Assembly: GCF_051960575.1 (NCBI RefSeq)
Contig: NZ_JBQCEE010000409.1
Span: 1 to 19,685 of the forward strand
Length of the DNA stretch: 19,685 nt
Source of the DNA: JBQCEE01 sp051960575
GTDB taxonomy: Bacteria > Actinomycetota > Actinomycetes > Mycobacteriales > Jatrophihabitantaceae
Direction: 5' to 3'
Shown: positions 6,743-14,443 of the stretch, piece after piece
Numbering within the stretch: the first letter of the stretch is position 1
How the letters are laid out: each line of letters begins with the position of its first letter
Notes under the pieces: model-generated
What the model saw: the letters and a program-made list of their open reading frames with translations, nothing else
What the model was told of the DNA's origin: nothing
The model's database searches: none
Made by a program: the position numbers and the translations under genes

Positions 6743-6948
6743 GAGCGGACCCGCGCGACGAGATCGATTGCGTCGACCGGGCACACCTCGACGCACTCGC
6801 CGCAGCCGGTGCAGCGGTCGGTGACGGTGAGCCGTCGGTCGCCGTCAGCCGCGGGCCGCACGGCCCGCTCGGGGCAGGTGAGCAGGCACGCTCCGCAGCC
6901 CTGACAGGCGCCCACTTCGGCGACGCGCGACCCGGTCACGGCGCCCAT
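6739..6948 (-). CDS. Small 2x[4Fe-4S] ferredoxin-like protein
   Basis: A 69-residue protein with two complete bacterial-type cluster motifs, CX2CX2CX3CP at 15-26 (CQGCGACLLTCP) and at 46-57 (CTGCGECVEVCP), joined by a short linker. It should carry two [4Fe-4S] clusters and move electrons. ATG at 6948 is preceded by GGGG six bases upstream and overlaps cbiG-cobJ by 13 bases. An in-frame GTG at 6939 would give a 4-base GTGA overlap like other junctions here and a 66-residue protein still holding both motifs. It is embedded between ring-contraction and cobalt-uptake genes, which suggests a redox role in corrin synthesis or corrinoid reduction. The actual partner cannot be read from the sequence. 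Confidence 0.92.
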   Translation of the reverse strand: MGAVTGSRVAEVGACQGCGACLLTCPERAVRPAADGDRRLTVTDRCTGCGECVEVCPVDAIDLVARVRS

Positions 6949-8636
6949 CGGTAGCCCCGCGGGGTGACCATGCGGCCGCCGACGATGCGGGTGGCGCGCG
7001 AGCCGACGATGACGAGCGAGTACATGTCGACGACCTCCGGGTCGAATTCGCCCAGCGTCGTGAGCAGGACGTGCTGGTCGGGCCGCGTCGCGTTGCGGAC
7101 CACACCGATCGGTGTCGTCGGCGGCCGGTGCTCGGCGAGGATCTCGAGCGCACGCGGAAGCTGCCACTCGCGTCGGCGGCTGCGCGGGTTGTAGCAGAGC
7201 AGCACAAGGTCCGCCTCGGCGACGGCCTGCACGCGCCGCTCGATCGCCGGCCACGGGGTGTGCAGGTCCGACAGGCTCAGGTAGCAGTGGTCGTGTCCCA
7301 GCGGAGCGCCGAGCAGTGCGGCCGCCGCGAGTCCGGCGGTCACGCCTGGCACGCCGACGACCTCGATTGTCGCGTCGGCGGTGTCCAACGCAGGTGACGC
7401 CATGGCGTACACGCCCGCATCACCCGAGCCGATCAGCGCCACCGCGTGACCGGCCTCGGCGAGCCGGACGGCGCGATGTGCGCGTTCCTCCTCCTGGCCC
7501 AGACCCGTCTCGTCGGTGCGGGTGCCCGGTCGCAACAGGTGCCGGATCTGATCGACGTACTGATCGAGGCCGACGACGACCGACGCCCGGCGCAGCTCGC
7601 GGCGCGCGGCCGGTGTGAGCAGATCCGGCGAGCCGGGGCCCAGCCCCACGATCGCCAATCGACCTCGCGGGGCGTGCCGTGCGACGGCGACGGTGGCCAT
7701 GGCGCTCGCCCGCTTGGGTACCACCAGCTCGCCGGCGCCGTGGCCGGTGCCCAGGACGGCGGCGGCCTCGGCCACGCTGGGTGAGCCCACGACCCGCCGC
7801 ACGACCTCGCTCGGGTTCGGTACCGGGACGGCGGCGAGGTCGGCCGCGGCGTGGGTGACGAGCGGGACGCCGAGACGGTCGGCGAGGTCGTGCAGCCCGG
7901 CTTCGTCGGCCTTGATGCTGGCGGTGGCGATGGCCGCGACCGAACCGACGGCGAGACCTGCATCGGCCAGTGCCGAGCGCAGGAGCGCCTCCGCCTCGTC
8001 CGCGGTCACGCCGCGGCTCGCGCCGATTCCTGCCACCAGCGACGGCGGCCGTAGGACGAGGGGCACCGCCACGTCCGCGCGGTCGGTGACGGCGATGTCG
8101 GCGCCGGCCAGTACCCCGATGCGCTCGTGCACGGCGGGGCCGAGTGCGGGCAGCGGCCAGCGCTGCTCGGAGGCGACCGTCACCGGCTCGCCGTCGAGCA
8201 GACGGCGCGTGACGGCTGCGAGATCGCCCTCCACCGGCATGCCGAGGTCGTCCAGCCCGGGCACGCCGGTCGCGTCGGTCGCGGTCGTGATGACCGCCTC
8301 GGCGGCCAGGGCGTCCGCGATCTCCATGGCGAGGGCGTTCGCGCCGGCGGCGTGGCCACCGAGCAGCGGGACGACGAAGCGCCCGGCCTCGTCGACCGCG
8401 AGCACCGCCGGGTCGCGGTCCTTCGCGCCGGCCGCGATCTGGGGCGCGAGGATGCGCACCACCGCGCCGGCGGCGAGCACGGCGACGAGCGCGTCGCACT
8501 CGTCGAAGCCGCGGCGCAGTGCCTCGGCGGCGGTGTCGGCCGTGATCGTCCGTGCGCCCGGCAGTGCGGCGGTCATGCGGCGGGCCAGTGCGTTCCCGGC
8601 CGCGGTCGCGGCGACGACCCCGACGTCGCGTGTCAC
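6936..8636 (-). CDS. cbiG-cobJ: CbiG-CobJ fusion: cobalt-precorrin-5A hydrolase / precorrin-3B C17-methyltransferase
   Basis: A 566-residue fusion. Residues 1-325 match CbiG, which opens the ring-A delta-lactone and releases the extruded carbon as acetaldehyde. Motifs are AVVRILAP (58-65), PLLGGHAAGAN (90-100) and the C-terminal domain opening GIGASRGV (203-210) with ASIKADEAGL. Residues 327-566 are CobJ/CbiH, the ring-contracting C17 methyltransferase: VGLGPGSPDLLTP (330-342), IGSGDAGVYAMAS (402-414), PGVTAGLAAAALLGAPLGHD and VDMYSLVIVGS. The two halves catalyse neighbouring steps of ring contraction. The GTG start overlaps the cobL stop as GTGA. CbiG belongs to the oxygen-independent route, so its presence with no cobG in the window is informative. 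The call is secure for both halves. Confidence 0.95.
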   Translation of the reverse strand: MTRDVGVVAATAAGNALARRMTAALPGARTITADTAAEALRRGFDECDALVAVLAAGAVVRILAPQIAAGAKDRDPAVLAVDEAGRFVVPLLGGHAAGANALAMEIADALAAEAVITTATDATGVPGLDDLGMPVEGDLAAVTRRLLDGEPVTVASEQRWPLPALGPAVHERIGVLAGADIAVTDRADVAVPLVLRPPSLVAGIGASRGVTADEAEALLRSALADAGLAVGSVAAIATASIKADEAGLHDLADRLGVPLVTHAAADLAAVPVPNPSEVVRRVVGSPSVAEAAAVLGTGHGAGELVVPKRASAMATVAVARHAPRGRLAIVGLGPGSPDLLTPAARRELRRASVVVGLDQYVDQIRHLLRPGTRTDETGLGQEEERAHRAVRLAEAGHAVALIGSGDAGVYAMASPALDTADATIEVVGVPGVTAGLAAAALLGAPLGHDHCYLSLSDLHTPWPAIERRVQAVAEADLVLLCYNPRSRRREWQLPRALEILAEHRPPTTPIGVVRNATRPDQHVLLTTLGEFDPEVVDMYSLVIVGSRATRIVGGRMVTPRGYRWAP

Positions 8637-9820
8637 GACAGCTCCGCGGTCAGGACGGTGACCGGGTTTGCTGCGGTCAGGCGGAGCGAGCCGCCCGGCA
8701 GGTCCGCCAGCCGGGCGGCAGCCAACTGGACACCTTCGACGCGGTAGCCGGCCGTCGTGAGCACCTTGTGCGCGTCGATCATCCGGTCGAGCGCGGCGAA
8801 GGCCGCGACGACGGTGGGGGTCCGCGATGCGGCGACCGCGGTGACGGCGGGGATGCCGCCGCCGCCGACGAACGCGGCGTCGGCAGCGGGCAGTGGTGCC
8901 AGCGCGGCCGGTGCCTCTCCGGCCACGACACGCACAGAGGCGCCGTGTCGGGCAACGTTTCGGCGGATCGTCTCGCACGCGACGGGGTCGCGCTCGAGGG
9001 CCACGACCGCGGCGCCCAACCGGTTGCACTCGATGCCGACCGATCCGCAGCCGGCGCCGACGTCCAGCACCAGTCGGCCGAGACGCGGCCGCAGCCTGGC
9101 CACAACAAGGGCCCGCACCTCGGCCTTGGTGATCATCGAATCGCGGTGCAGGTACGCGTCCTCGGGCAGCGCCCATCCGGCCTCCGGCGCGGCGGCGGGC
9201 TGGTTGTCCGCCCGCATCGTCGAGGGGCGGCCCGGGTCGAGGCACAGGACGACGTTGGGATCGGTGAACCGCGTCGGCTCCAGCATCGCGATGTCGGCCG
9301 CGGGGAGCCGGGTCGTCCGCTCGCCGGGGTGGCCGAGCCGCTCGGCGACGACCAGCTCACGGTCCCATCCGTCGAGGGCCCGGGCGATCTCGACCGGCCC
9401 CGCACCCGGGGCGGTGAGCACCGCGACGTTGCCGAACGCCCGGCAGGCGTTGATCGCAGGGCCGAGCGCCCGGCCGTGCGCGGACACGACGACGGCGTCG
9501 TCCCACGGGGAGCCGGCGCGGGCGAACGCCTGCGCGACCGATGACGCCGCGGGCAGGACGAGGCAGTCGAGGCCGGCGGCGCGCAGCGGACGGAGCACGC
9601 CGAAGAAGCCCGGATCACCGCTGGCGAGCACCACCGGTGCGGACGCGGTCGCCAACCGTCCGAGCGCCGGCTGCAGCGGCCCGAGCACGACGCGCGGCGC
9701 GCCACTGGTGACCGACGCGAGGGCACGGGCCGATCCGACGAGCAGGTCGGCCTCGGTGACGGCGGCGCGGGCCACGGCGTCCAGCGCCGACCCGTCGGTG
9801 CCGATGACGGTCACGGTCAT
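8633..9820 (-). CDS. cobL: Precorrin-6Y C5,15-methyltransferase, decarboxylating (CobL; CbiE-CbiT fusion)
   Basis: A 395-residue bifunctional enzyme that methylates C5 and C15 and decarboxylates the C12 acetate. Residues 1-200 are the CbiE tetrapyrrole methylase domain (VIGTDG at the start, LASGDPGFFG at 65-74). Residues 215-395 are the CbiT Rossmann methyltransferase domain, with HRDSMITKAEVRAL (225-238), the SAM loop LDVGAGCGSVGIE (252-264) and FVGGGG (317-322). ATG overlaps the cbiD stop as ATGA. The length is normal for fused CobL. Its usual partner enzyme CobK/CbiJ is not in the window. Confidence 0.96.
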   Translation of the reverse strand: MTVTVIGTDGSALDAVARAAVTEADLLVGSARALASVTSGAPRVVLGPLQPALGRLATASAPVVLASGDPGFFGVLRPLRAAGLDCLVLPAASSVAQAFARAGSPWDDAVVVSAHGRALGPAINACRAFGNVAVLTAPGAGPVEIARALDGWDRELVVAERLGHPGERTTRLPAADIAMLEPTRFTDPNVVLCLDPGRPSTMRADNQPAAAPEAGWALPEDAYLHRDSMITKAEVRALVVARLRPRLGRLVLDVGAGCGSVGIECNRLGAAVVALERDPVACETIRRNVARHGASVRVVAGEAPAALAPLPAADAAFVGGGGIPAVTAVAASRTPTVVAAFAALDRMIDAHKVLTTAGYRVEGVQLAAARLADLPGGSLRLTAANPVTVLTAELS

Positions 9821-10956
9821 GCCGCCCACCGACCGGACGATGCGACGAGCGCCTCGCCGGCGAAGTCGACCATCGCGACGTCGACCTGCAGGCGCTGGTC
9901 GGTGAAGCGGGAGATCACATCCGCGACACGACGGCACAGGTCCGTGCCGGCTGTGACGAGGACGCCGTCTCGTTCCCAGATCTCATAGGCGTGCCGGGCG
10001 CTGTTGGCAGCGCTGACCTCGTCGACGACCGCGCTCGGCAGCCCGGCCGCTGCGGTGATGTCGGCGAGCAGGCCGGTGTCGATCCTCGACCGGGTGTAGT
10101 GGGTCATCAGCACGCCGGCCGCGAGCTTGGTGAGCTTGCCGGCCATGCCGACGAACACGACACCATCGACGCCGTGCTCGACGGCGACGCGCAGCGCGGC
10201 GCCGGTGAAGTCGCCGACCTCGATGAAGCACACCTCGGGCAGCTCGGGCAGCAGCCGTCGCGCGGCGCGCTCGGTGCGGCCGCCCGTGCAGAGCACCATG
10301 GTCGTCTCGCCCTGCGCGGCCAGCACCGACACGGCCTGCATGACGCTGGCCCGCCAGGACGCGGTCGAGAACGGCCGCACGATCCCGGTCGTGCCGAGGA
10401 TGCTGATGCCGCCGATGATCCCGAGCCGGGCGTTGGTGGTCTTGCGGGCCATCCGCTCGCCGTCCGGCACGCTGATGACGACGGTGACCCCGTGGTCCGC
10501 AAGGTCGACGATCTCACTGACGGCGTCGGCGATCATCCGTTGCGGTGTGTCGTTGATGGCGGGGCCGCCGACCGCCAACCCCAGTCCTGGCTTGGTGACG
10601 GTGCCGACGCCCGGTCCTCCGCGCAGGTCGAGACCGGGCCGGTCGCGCCACGAGACGGTGGCGGTCAGCCGGGCGCCGTGCGTGACGTCGGGGTCGTCGC
10701 CGGCGTCCTTGACCACGACGGCCTCGGCGCTCGCGGCGGAGATGTCGCAGCGATCGACGGCGAAGGTGACGCGACGGCCGGAAGGGAGACCGATCTCCAC
10801 CTGCGTCTGCACACGGCCGGTCAGCAGCGCGGCCGCGGCGGCCTTGGACGCTGCGGCCGAACAGGTGCCGGTGGTCCAGCCGGTGCGCAACGCGGTCGGC
10901 CGCACCTTCGCCGTCCGCGGCAGATCCGGTTCACGCAGCCCGGGCGGCTCGCTCAT
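9817..10956 (-). CDS. cbiD: Cobalt-precorrin-5B C1-methyltransferase (CbiD)
   Basis: A 379-residue protein of normal family length that methylates C1 in the oxygen-independent corrin route. Visible are the N-terminal RTGWTTGTCSAAASKAA (24-40), a central RKTTNARLGIIGG followed by ISILGTTGIVRPFS, and GMAGKLTKLAAG. These are the family's most conserved blocks. ATG overlaps the cobM stop as ATGA. In the aerobic route this methylation is done by the unrelated CobF, which is not seen here. Together with cbiG and cbiX it argues that the ring is built with cobalt already bound. Confidence 0.97.
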   Translation of the reverse strand: MSEPPGLREPDLPRTAKVRPTALRTGWTTGTCSAAASKAAAAALLTGRVQTQVEIGLPSGRRVTFAVDRCDISAASAEAVVVKDAGDDPDVTHGARLTATVSWRDRPGLDLRGGPGVGTVTKPGLGLAVGGPAINDTPQRMIADAVSEIVDLADHGVTVVISVPDGERMARKTTNARLGIIGGISILGTTGIVRPFSTASWRASVMQAVSVLAAQGETTMVLCTGGRTERAARRLLPELPEVCFIEVGDFTGAALRVAVEHGVDGVVFVGMAGKLTKLAAGVLMTHYTRSRIDTGLLADITAAAGLPSAVVDEVSAANSARHAYEIWERDGVLVTAGTDLCRRVADVISRFTDQRLQVDVAMVDFAGEALVASSGRWAA

Positions 10957-11759
10957 CCGCTGCCCTTGAGCTCGCGCCGGGCGGCGCGATCGGCCCGGCG
11001 GAAGCCGTGGAAGTGCCCCGGGTGGTAGAGGTGCGACCGTGTGGTGTGGGCGTCGCCGTGCGCAGCCAGGCCACGTCCGACAAGGAACAGCGTGTGTTTC
11101 CACAGCCGGTGGGCCTTCGTCGTCTCCTCGAGCGTGCCGACGGTGCAGCGCACGATCAGCTCGTCCGGCCAGGTGATCTGGTAGCCGACGACCACCGGGG
11201 TGTCGGGCGGGTAGCCACCGACCAGCAGTTCGTCCTGCAGCTGCTTCGAGCGCGCGGCCGACAGGAAGATCGCCATGGTGCTGCCGTGGCCGGCGAAGGC
11301 GCGGACGGACTCCCCGTCGGGCATGGGCGTCTTGCCGCCCTCGAGCCGGGTGAGGATCACCGACTGGTTCACCTCGGGGACGGTCAGCTCGAGTTGCTCG
11401 GCGGCGGCGAGCGCCGTGAAGGCCGACACGCCGGGGATGATCTCGACGTCGATGCCGAGTCGGCGGCACTCGGTGACCTGCTCGCCGACCGCGCCCCACA
11501 GGGCCGGGTCGCCCGAGTGGATGCGCGCGACCACGAGACCCTCGCGCGCCGCTCGTTCGTACAGTGGAAGGACTCCTTCCATCGGCAGCTGCGACGAGTC
11601 GACCACTTCGGCGTCGGGCCGCGCGTGCTGCAGCACATCCGGATGCACGAGGCTCGCGGCCCAGACCACGATGTCGGCGCGGGCGATCGCGGCTGCGCCG
11701 CGCCGCGTGTTGAGGTGGGCGGCGCGGGGACCGGCGCCGACGAAGATGACGCTGCTCAT
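10953..11759 (-). CDS. cobM: Precorrin-4 C11-methyltransferase (CobM/CbiF)
   Basis: A 268-residue tetrapyrrole methylase. Family blocks are RIHSGDPALWGAVGEQ, PGVSAFTALAAA, VPEVNQSVILTRLEG, KTPMPDGE and GYPPDTPVVVGY, with a C-terminal HLYHPGHFHGFR. The SAM-loop block near the N-terminus is odd. Where the family usually has GAGPGAxDLITVRG, this protein reads GAGPRAAHLNTRRG, with Arg12, His15, Asn17 and Arg19 replacing usual Gly, Asp, Ile and Val. Each change is visible in the codons (R12 CGC, H15 CAC, N17 AAC). The rest of the protein is intact, so it is called functional with caution. ATG overlaps the cobI stop as ATGA, after a GGAGG site. Confidence 0.94.
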   Translation of the reverse strand: MSSVIFVGAGPRAAHLNTRRGAAAIARADIVVWAASLVHPDVLQHARPDAEVVDSSQLPMEGVLPLYERAAREGLVVARIHSGDPALWGAVGEQVTECRRLGIDVEIIPGVSAFTALAAAEQLELTVPEVNQSVILTRLEGGKTPMPDGESVRAFAGHGSTMAIFLSAARSKQLQDELLVGGYPPDTPVVVGYQITWPDELIVRCTVGTLEETTKAHRLWKHTLFLVGRGLAAHGDAHTTRSHLYHPGHFHGFRRADRAARRELKGSG

Positions 11760-12505
11760 GCGAGCTTCCCTCCACGGATGGTGCGGATCGGTGGCGCGAG
11801 GACCGTCGAGAAATACGGTTGATCGGCAGCTGCGCCGGACGCAGCGGTGACGGACTCGCCGTCGCGGCCGAGGTGGGCGCCGACGACGGCGGTAACGAGT
11901 CGGCTGTGGCGCGCCAACACCTCGCGAACGGCCGGCCACGACCGGCCGGCCTTGTAGACGGCCACGGAGGCGTCGGGCCGTGCGGTGAGGACGGCGTCGA
12001 GGACGGCCGCGTCGTCACGCAGTGGCAGCAGCACCAGCGGCTCGCGTCCCTCGCACAGCACGGTGCCGGACGCGGCCGCGAGGGCTTGCATGGCAGTGAT
12101 GCCAGGGACGGTGGCAACGGCGACGTCGGGTCGCCGAGCCCGCACCGCGACGGCCAGATAGCCGAAGGTGGAATAGACGTTCGGGTCGCCGACGGTGGCA
12201 AAGGCGATCCGGCGTGCACCGGCGTCGAAGGCGGCGACGACGGCTTCCCCGGCCTGTTCCCAGGCGGCGGTGCGGCGTGCGGTGAGCCCGCCGCGGTCGG
12301 TGAGCGCGAATGCAAGACGCTGCAGCCGCGCGTGGGGAAGGTGCGTCTGCACGACACGTTCGGCGTGGCCGGGGCCGTCGCTGTCCGCGTCGTCGCGGGC
12401 GGGGACGAGCACGAGGTCCGCTTCGCGCAGGACGGCCAGTCCGCGCAGGGTGAGCAGCTCCGGATCGCCCGGTCCGACGCCGACGCCGGTGAGCACTTCA
12501 CCCAT
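11756..12505 (-). CDS. cobI: Precorrin-2 C20-methyltransferase (CobI/CbiL)
   Basis: A 249-residue tetrapyrrole methylase giving precorrin-3A (or its cobalt form). Visible are GVGVGPGDPELLTLRGLAVL with the SAM loop GVGPGDP, FATVGDPNVYSTFGYLA, VPGITAMQALAAASG and EPLVLLPL. The length is slightly above the usual 230-245. ATG overlaps the end of cobB by eight bases (12498-12505). No in-frame start gives a 4-base overlap, so this start is well determined. It has the ordinary glycine-rich loop, a useful contrast to cobM next door. Confidence 0.95.
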   Translation of the reverse strand: MGEVLTGVGVGPGDPELLTLRGLAVLREADLVLVPARDDADSDGPGHAERVVQTHLPHARLQRLAFALTDRGGLTARRTAAWEQAGEAVVAAFDAGARRIAFATVGDPNVYSTFGYLAVAVRARRPDVAVATVPGITAMQALAAASGTVLCEGREPLVLLPLRDDAAVLDAVLTARPDASVAVYKAGRSWPAVREVLARHSRLVTAVVGAHLGRDGESVTAASGAAADQPYFSTVLAPPIRTIRGGKLA

Positions 12506-13832
12506 GGCAGGCCGCCACGAAGCGTTCGGCCGCGGCCGGACGGCCGGCCCAGTGCGTGTGCAGGTAGGCCGCGTGTACCCGCCGGCCGGCGAAGCCGTGG
12601 TCTGCGTCGTCGTAGCGCCAAGCCGCTGCCTCGCCCGCGCCCGGATCGGTCGCTGTGCGGTGGAAGTCGTGCCCGCGGACGACGTCCCCCGCAGCGGCGA
12701 CGGGCGAATCAGCGGCGGCGACCGCTTCGCGGTAGCCCAGCGTGAGGCGCGGCGTCATGGTGGCCGCGGCGGGCAGCACCCCGCTCATCGGGATGCCGTC
12801 GAGGCTTCGGCACAGGTAGAGCAACCCGGCGCACTCCGCTGCGATCGGTCCGTCGAATAGCGCCACGGCCGAGCGCAGCGCAGCGTTGGCGGACAACCGT
12901 TCTGCGTGTACCTCGGGGAACCCGCCACCGAGGATGAGCCCGCGGGTGTCGGCCGGCAGGGTGCTGTCGGTGAGCGGGTCGACCGTGACGACGCGGGCCC
13001 CGGCCGCGGTCAGCAGCTCGGTGGTCTCGGCGTAGCCGAAGGTGAAGGCGGCGCCGCCGGCAACCGCGATGGTCACCTCGCCGACCGGCGCGACCTCAGC
13101 GGCGGCATCCCACGGCTCGCCGTCGAGAGCCGGAGCGGATCGCGCGAGCGTGAGGACGGCGTCGAGGTCGACGCCGGCAGTGACGAGGTCGGCCAGGTCG
13201 GCCACCGCCTGTTCGGCCACGGCCGCGCGTTCGGCGGCGGGGATGAGCCCGAGGTGGCGGGAGGGGGTCTCGACCGAGTCCGTGCGGGCGACCGAGCCGA
13301 GCACCGGCACCCCGATCTCGGCCATGGCAGCGCGTAGCAGCGTCTCGTGCCGCGGGCTGCCGACGCGGTTCAGGATGACGCCGCCGAGGCGGACGGCAGG
13401 GTCGAACGACCGCAGGCCGTGCACGAGGGCGGCGGCGGTCCGTCCCTGGGCGGCCGTGTCCAGCACCACCACGACCGGCGCCTCGACGAGCGCGGCCACG
13501 TGCGCGGTCGAGGCGAAGCTGCCGCGGCCGACCGCGCCGTCGTACAGCCCCATCACGCCTTCGATCACGGCGATGTCTGCGGGAGCGGGCGTTATCGCGC
13601 CATGCAGCAGCAGCGGGACGACGCGGTGCTCGCCGACGAGCCACGGGTCGAGGTTGCGGCCCGGGCGGCCACTGGCCAGCGCGTGGTAGCCCGGATCGAT
13701 GTAGTCCGGGCCCACCTTGTGGCCACTGACTTGCAACCCGGCGCGACGCAGCGCGGCGAGCAGCCCGGTCGCGATCATGGTCTTGCCGTGGCCGCTGGCC
13801 GGGGCCGCGATCACCAGACGGGGAAGGGTCAC
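12498..13832 (-). CDS. cobB: Hydrogenobyrinic/cobyrinic acid a,c-diamide synthase (CobB/CbiA)
   Basis: A 444-residue glutamine- and ATP-dependent amidase of the a and c side chains. The N-terminal half is the P-loop synthetase: APASGHGKT (10-18), GHKVGPDYIDPGYH (37-50) and EGVMGLYDG (91-99). The C-terminal half is a class I glutamine amidotransferase domain with LILGGGFPEVHA (299-310), nucleophile Cys334 in AAECAGLLYL, GHDFHRT and YLHTHWA. The GTG start at 13832 overlaps the cobO stop as GTGA. The frame stays open upstream to 14012, but that part shadows cobO and the P-loop would then be too far from the N-terminus. It could act before or after cobalt insertion. Confidence 0.96.
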   Translation of the reverse strand: MTLPRLVIAAPASGHGKTMIATGLLAALRRAGLQVSGHKVGPDYIDPGYHALASGRPGRNLDPWLVGEHRVVPLLLHGAITPAPADIAVIEGVMGLYDGAVGRGSFASTAHVAALVEAPVVVVLDTAAQGRTAAALVHGLRSFDPAVRLGGVILNRVGSPRHETLLRAAMAEIGVPVLGSVARTDSVETPSRHLGLIPAAERAAVAEQAVADLADLVTAGVDLDAVLTLARSAPALDGEPWDAAAEVAPVGEVTIAVAGGAAFTFGYAETTELLTAAGARVVTVDPLTDSTLPADTRGLILGGGFPEVHAERLSANAALRSAVALFDGPIAAECAGLLYLCRSLDGIPMSGVLPAAATMTPRLTLGYREAVAAADSPVAAAGDVVRGHDFHRTATDPGAGEAAAWRYDDADHGFAGRRVHAAYLHTHWAGRPAAAERFVAACHG

Positions 13833-14443
13833 CACTCGATGCCCCGCTGGCCCTTCTGGCCCTGGTCCATCGGGTGCTTGATCTTCGTCATCTCCACGAC
13901 GAGGTCCGCGGCATCGATCAGCGGCGCAGGGGCGTTCCGGCCGGTCAGCACGACGTGCTGGAACCCGGGACGGGCCTGCAGGGTGTCGACGACGTCCTGC
14001 AGGTCGATCCAACCCCAGTTGATCGGGTAGATGATCTCGTCGAGGACGAGCATCCCGTAGGTCTCGGCGGCAAGATCACGCTGGATCTGCCGCCATCCCT
14101 CGAGGGCGTCGGCGGCATGGTCGGCCTCGTCGCCGGCACGCTGGATCCACGACCAGCCCTCACCCATCTTGTGCCATGCCACGGGCGCGCCCTGCCCGGT
14201 CGTGCGGTGGGTGTCGCCGAGCGCGCGGAACGCTGCTTCTTCACCGACGCGCCACTTCGCCGACTTCACGAACTGGAACACACCCACCGGCAAGCCCGCG
14301 GTCCAGGCACGCAGTGCCAGGCCGAACGCGGCTGTCGACTTGCCCTTCATGGCGCCCGTGTGCACCACGACGAGGGGCCGGTTGCGCCGCTGCCGAGTGG
14401 TAAGGCCGTCGTCGGGCACGGTGTCGGGCTTTCCCTGGGGCAT
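13829..14443 (-). CDS. cobO: Corrinoid adenosyltransferase (CobO/CobA type)
   Basis: A 204-residue protein that transfers the 5'-deoxyadenosyl group of ATP to Co(I) of cobyrinic acid a,c-diamide. The P-loop is VVVHTGAMKGKSTAAFGLA (29-37 core), followed by GVFQFVKSAKW, LVLDEIIYPINWGW and VVLTGRNAPAPLIDAADLV. These are typical of the CobO family, as is the length. ATG overlaps the chlID stop by one base (TGATG), with GGAG nine bases upstream. The enzyme needs Co(I). The ferredoxin encoded further down the operon is a candidate electron donor, which is inference. Confidence 0.96.
   Translation of the reverse strand: MPQGKPDTVPDDGLTTRQRRNRPLVVVHTGAMKGKSTAAFGLALRAWTAGLPVGVFQFVKSAKWRVGEEAAFRALGDTHRTTGQGAPVAWHKMGEGWSWIQRAGDEADHAADALEGWRQIQRDLAAETYGMLVLDEIIYPINWGWIDLQDVVDTLQARPGFQHVVLTGRNAPAPLIDAADLVVEMTKIKHPMDQGQKGQRGIEW

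Noticed and set aside
7615..8661. Plus-strand open frame of 348 codons
   Set aside because: It is antisense to cbiG-cobJ. The Ala/Ser/Thr/Arg-rich translation is the mirror of a GC-rich gene, with no recognisable motif.
8757..9905. Plus-strand open frame of 382 codons
   Set aside because: It is antisense to cobL and its translation is low-complexity shadow protein.
13833..14012. Longer cobB starting at 14012
   Set aside because: The extra residues shadow cobO. The GTG at 13832 gives a GTGA overlap and puts the P-loop at residues 13-18, as usual for CobB.
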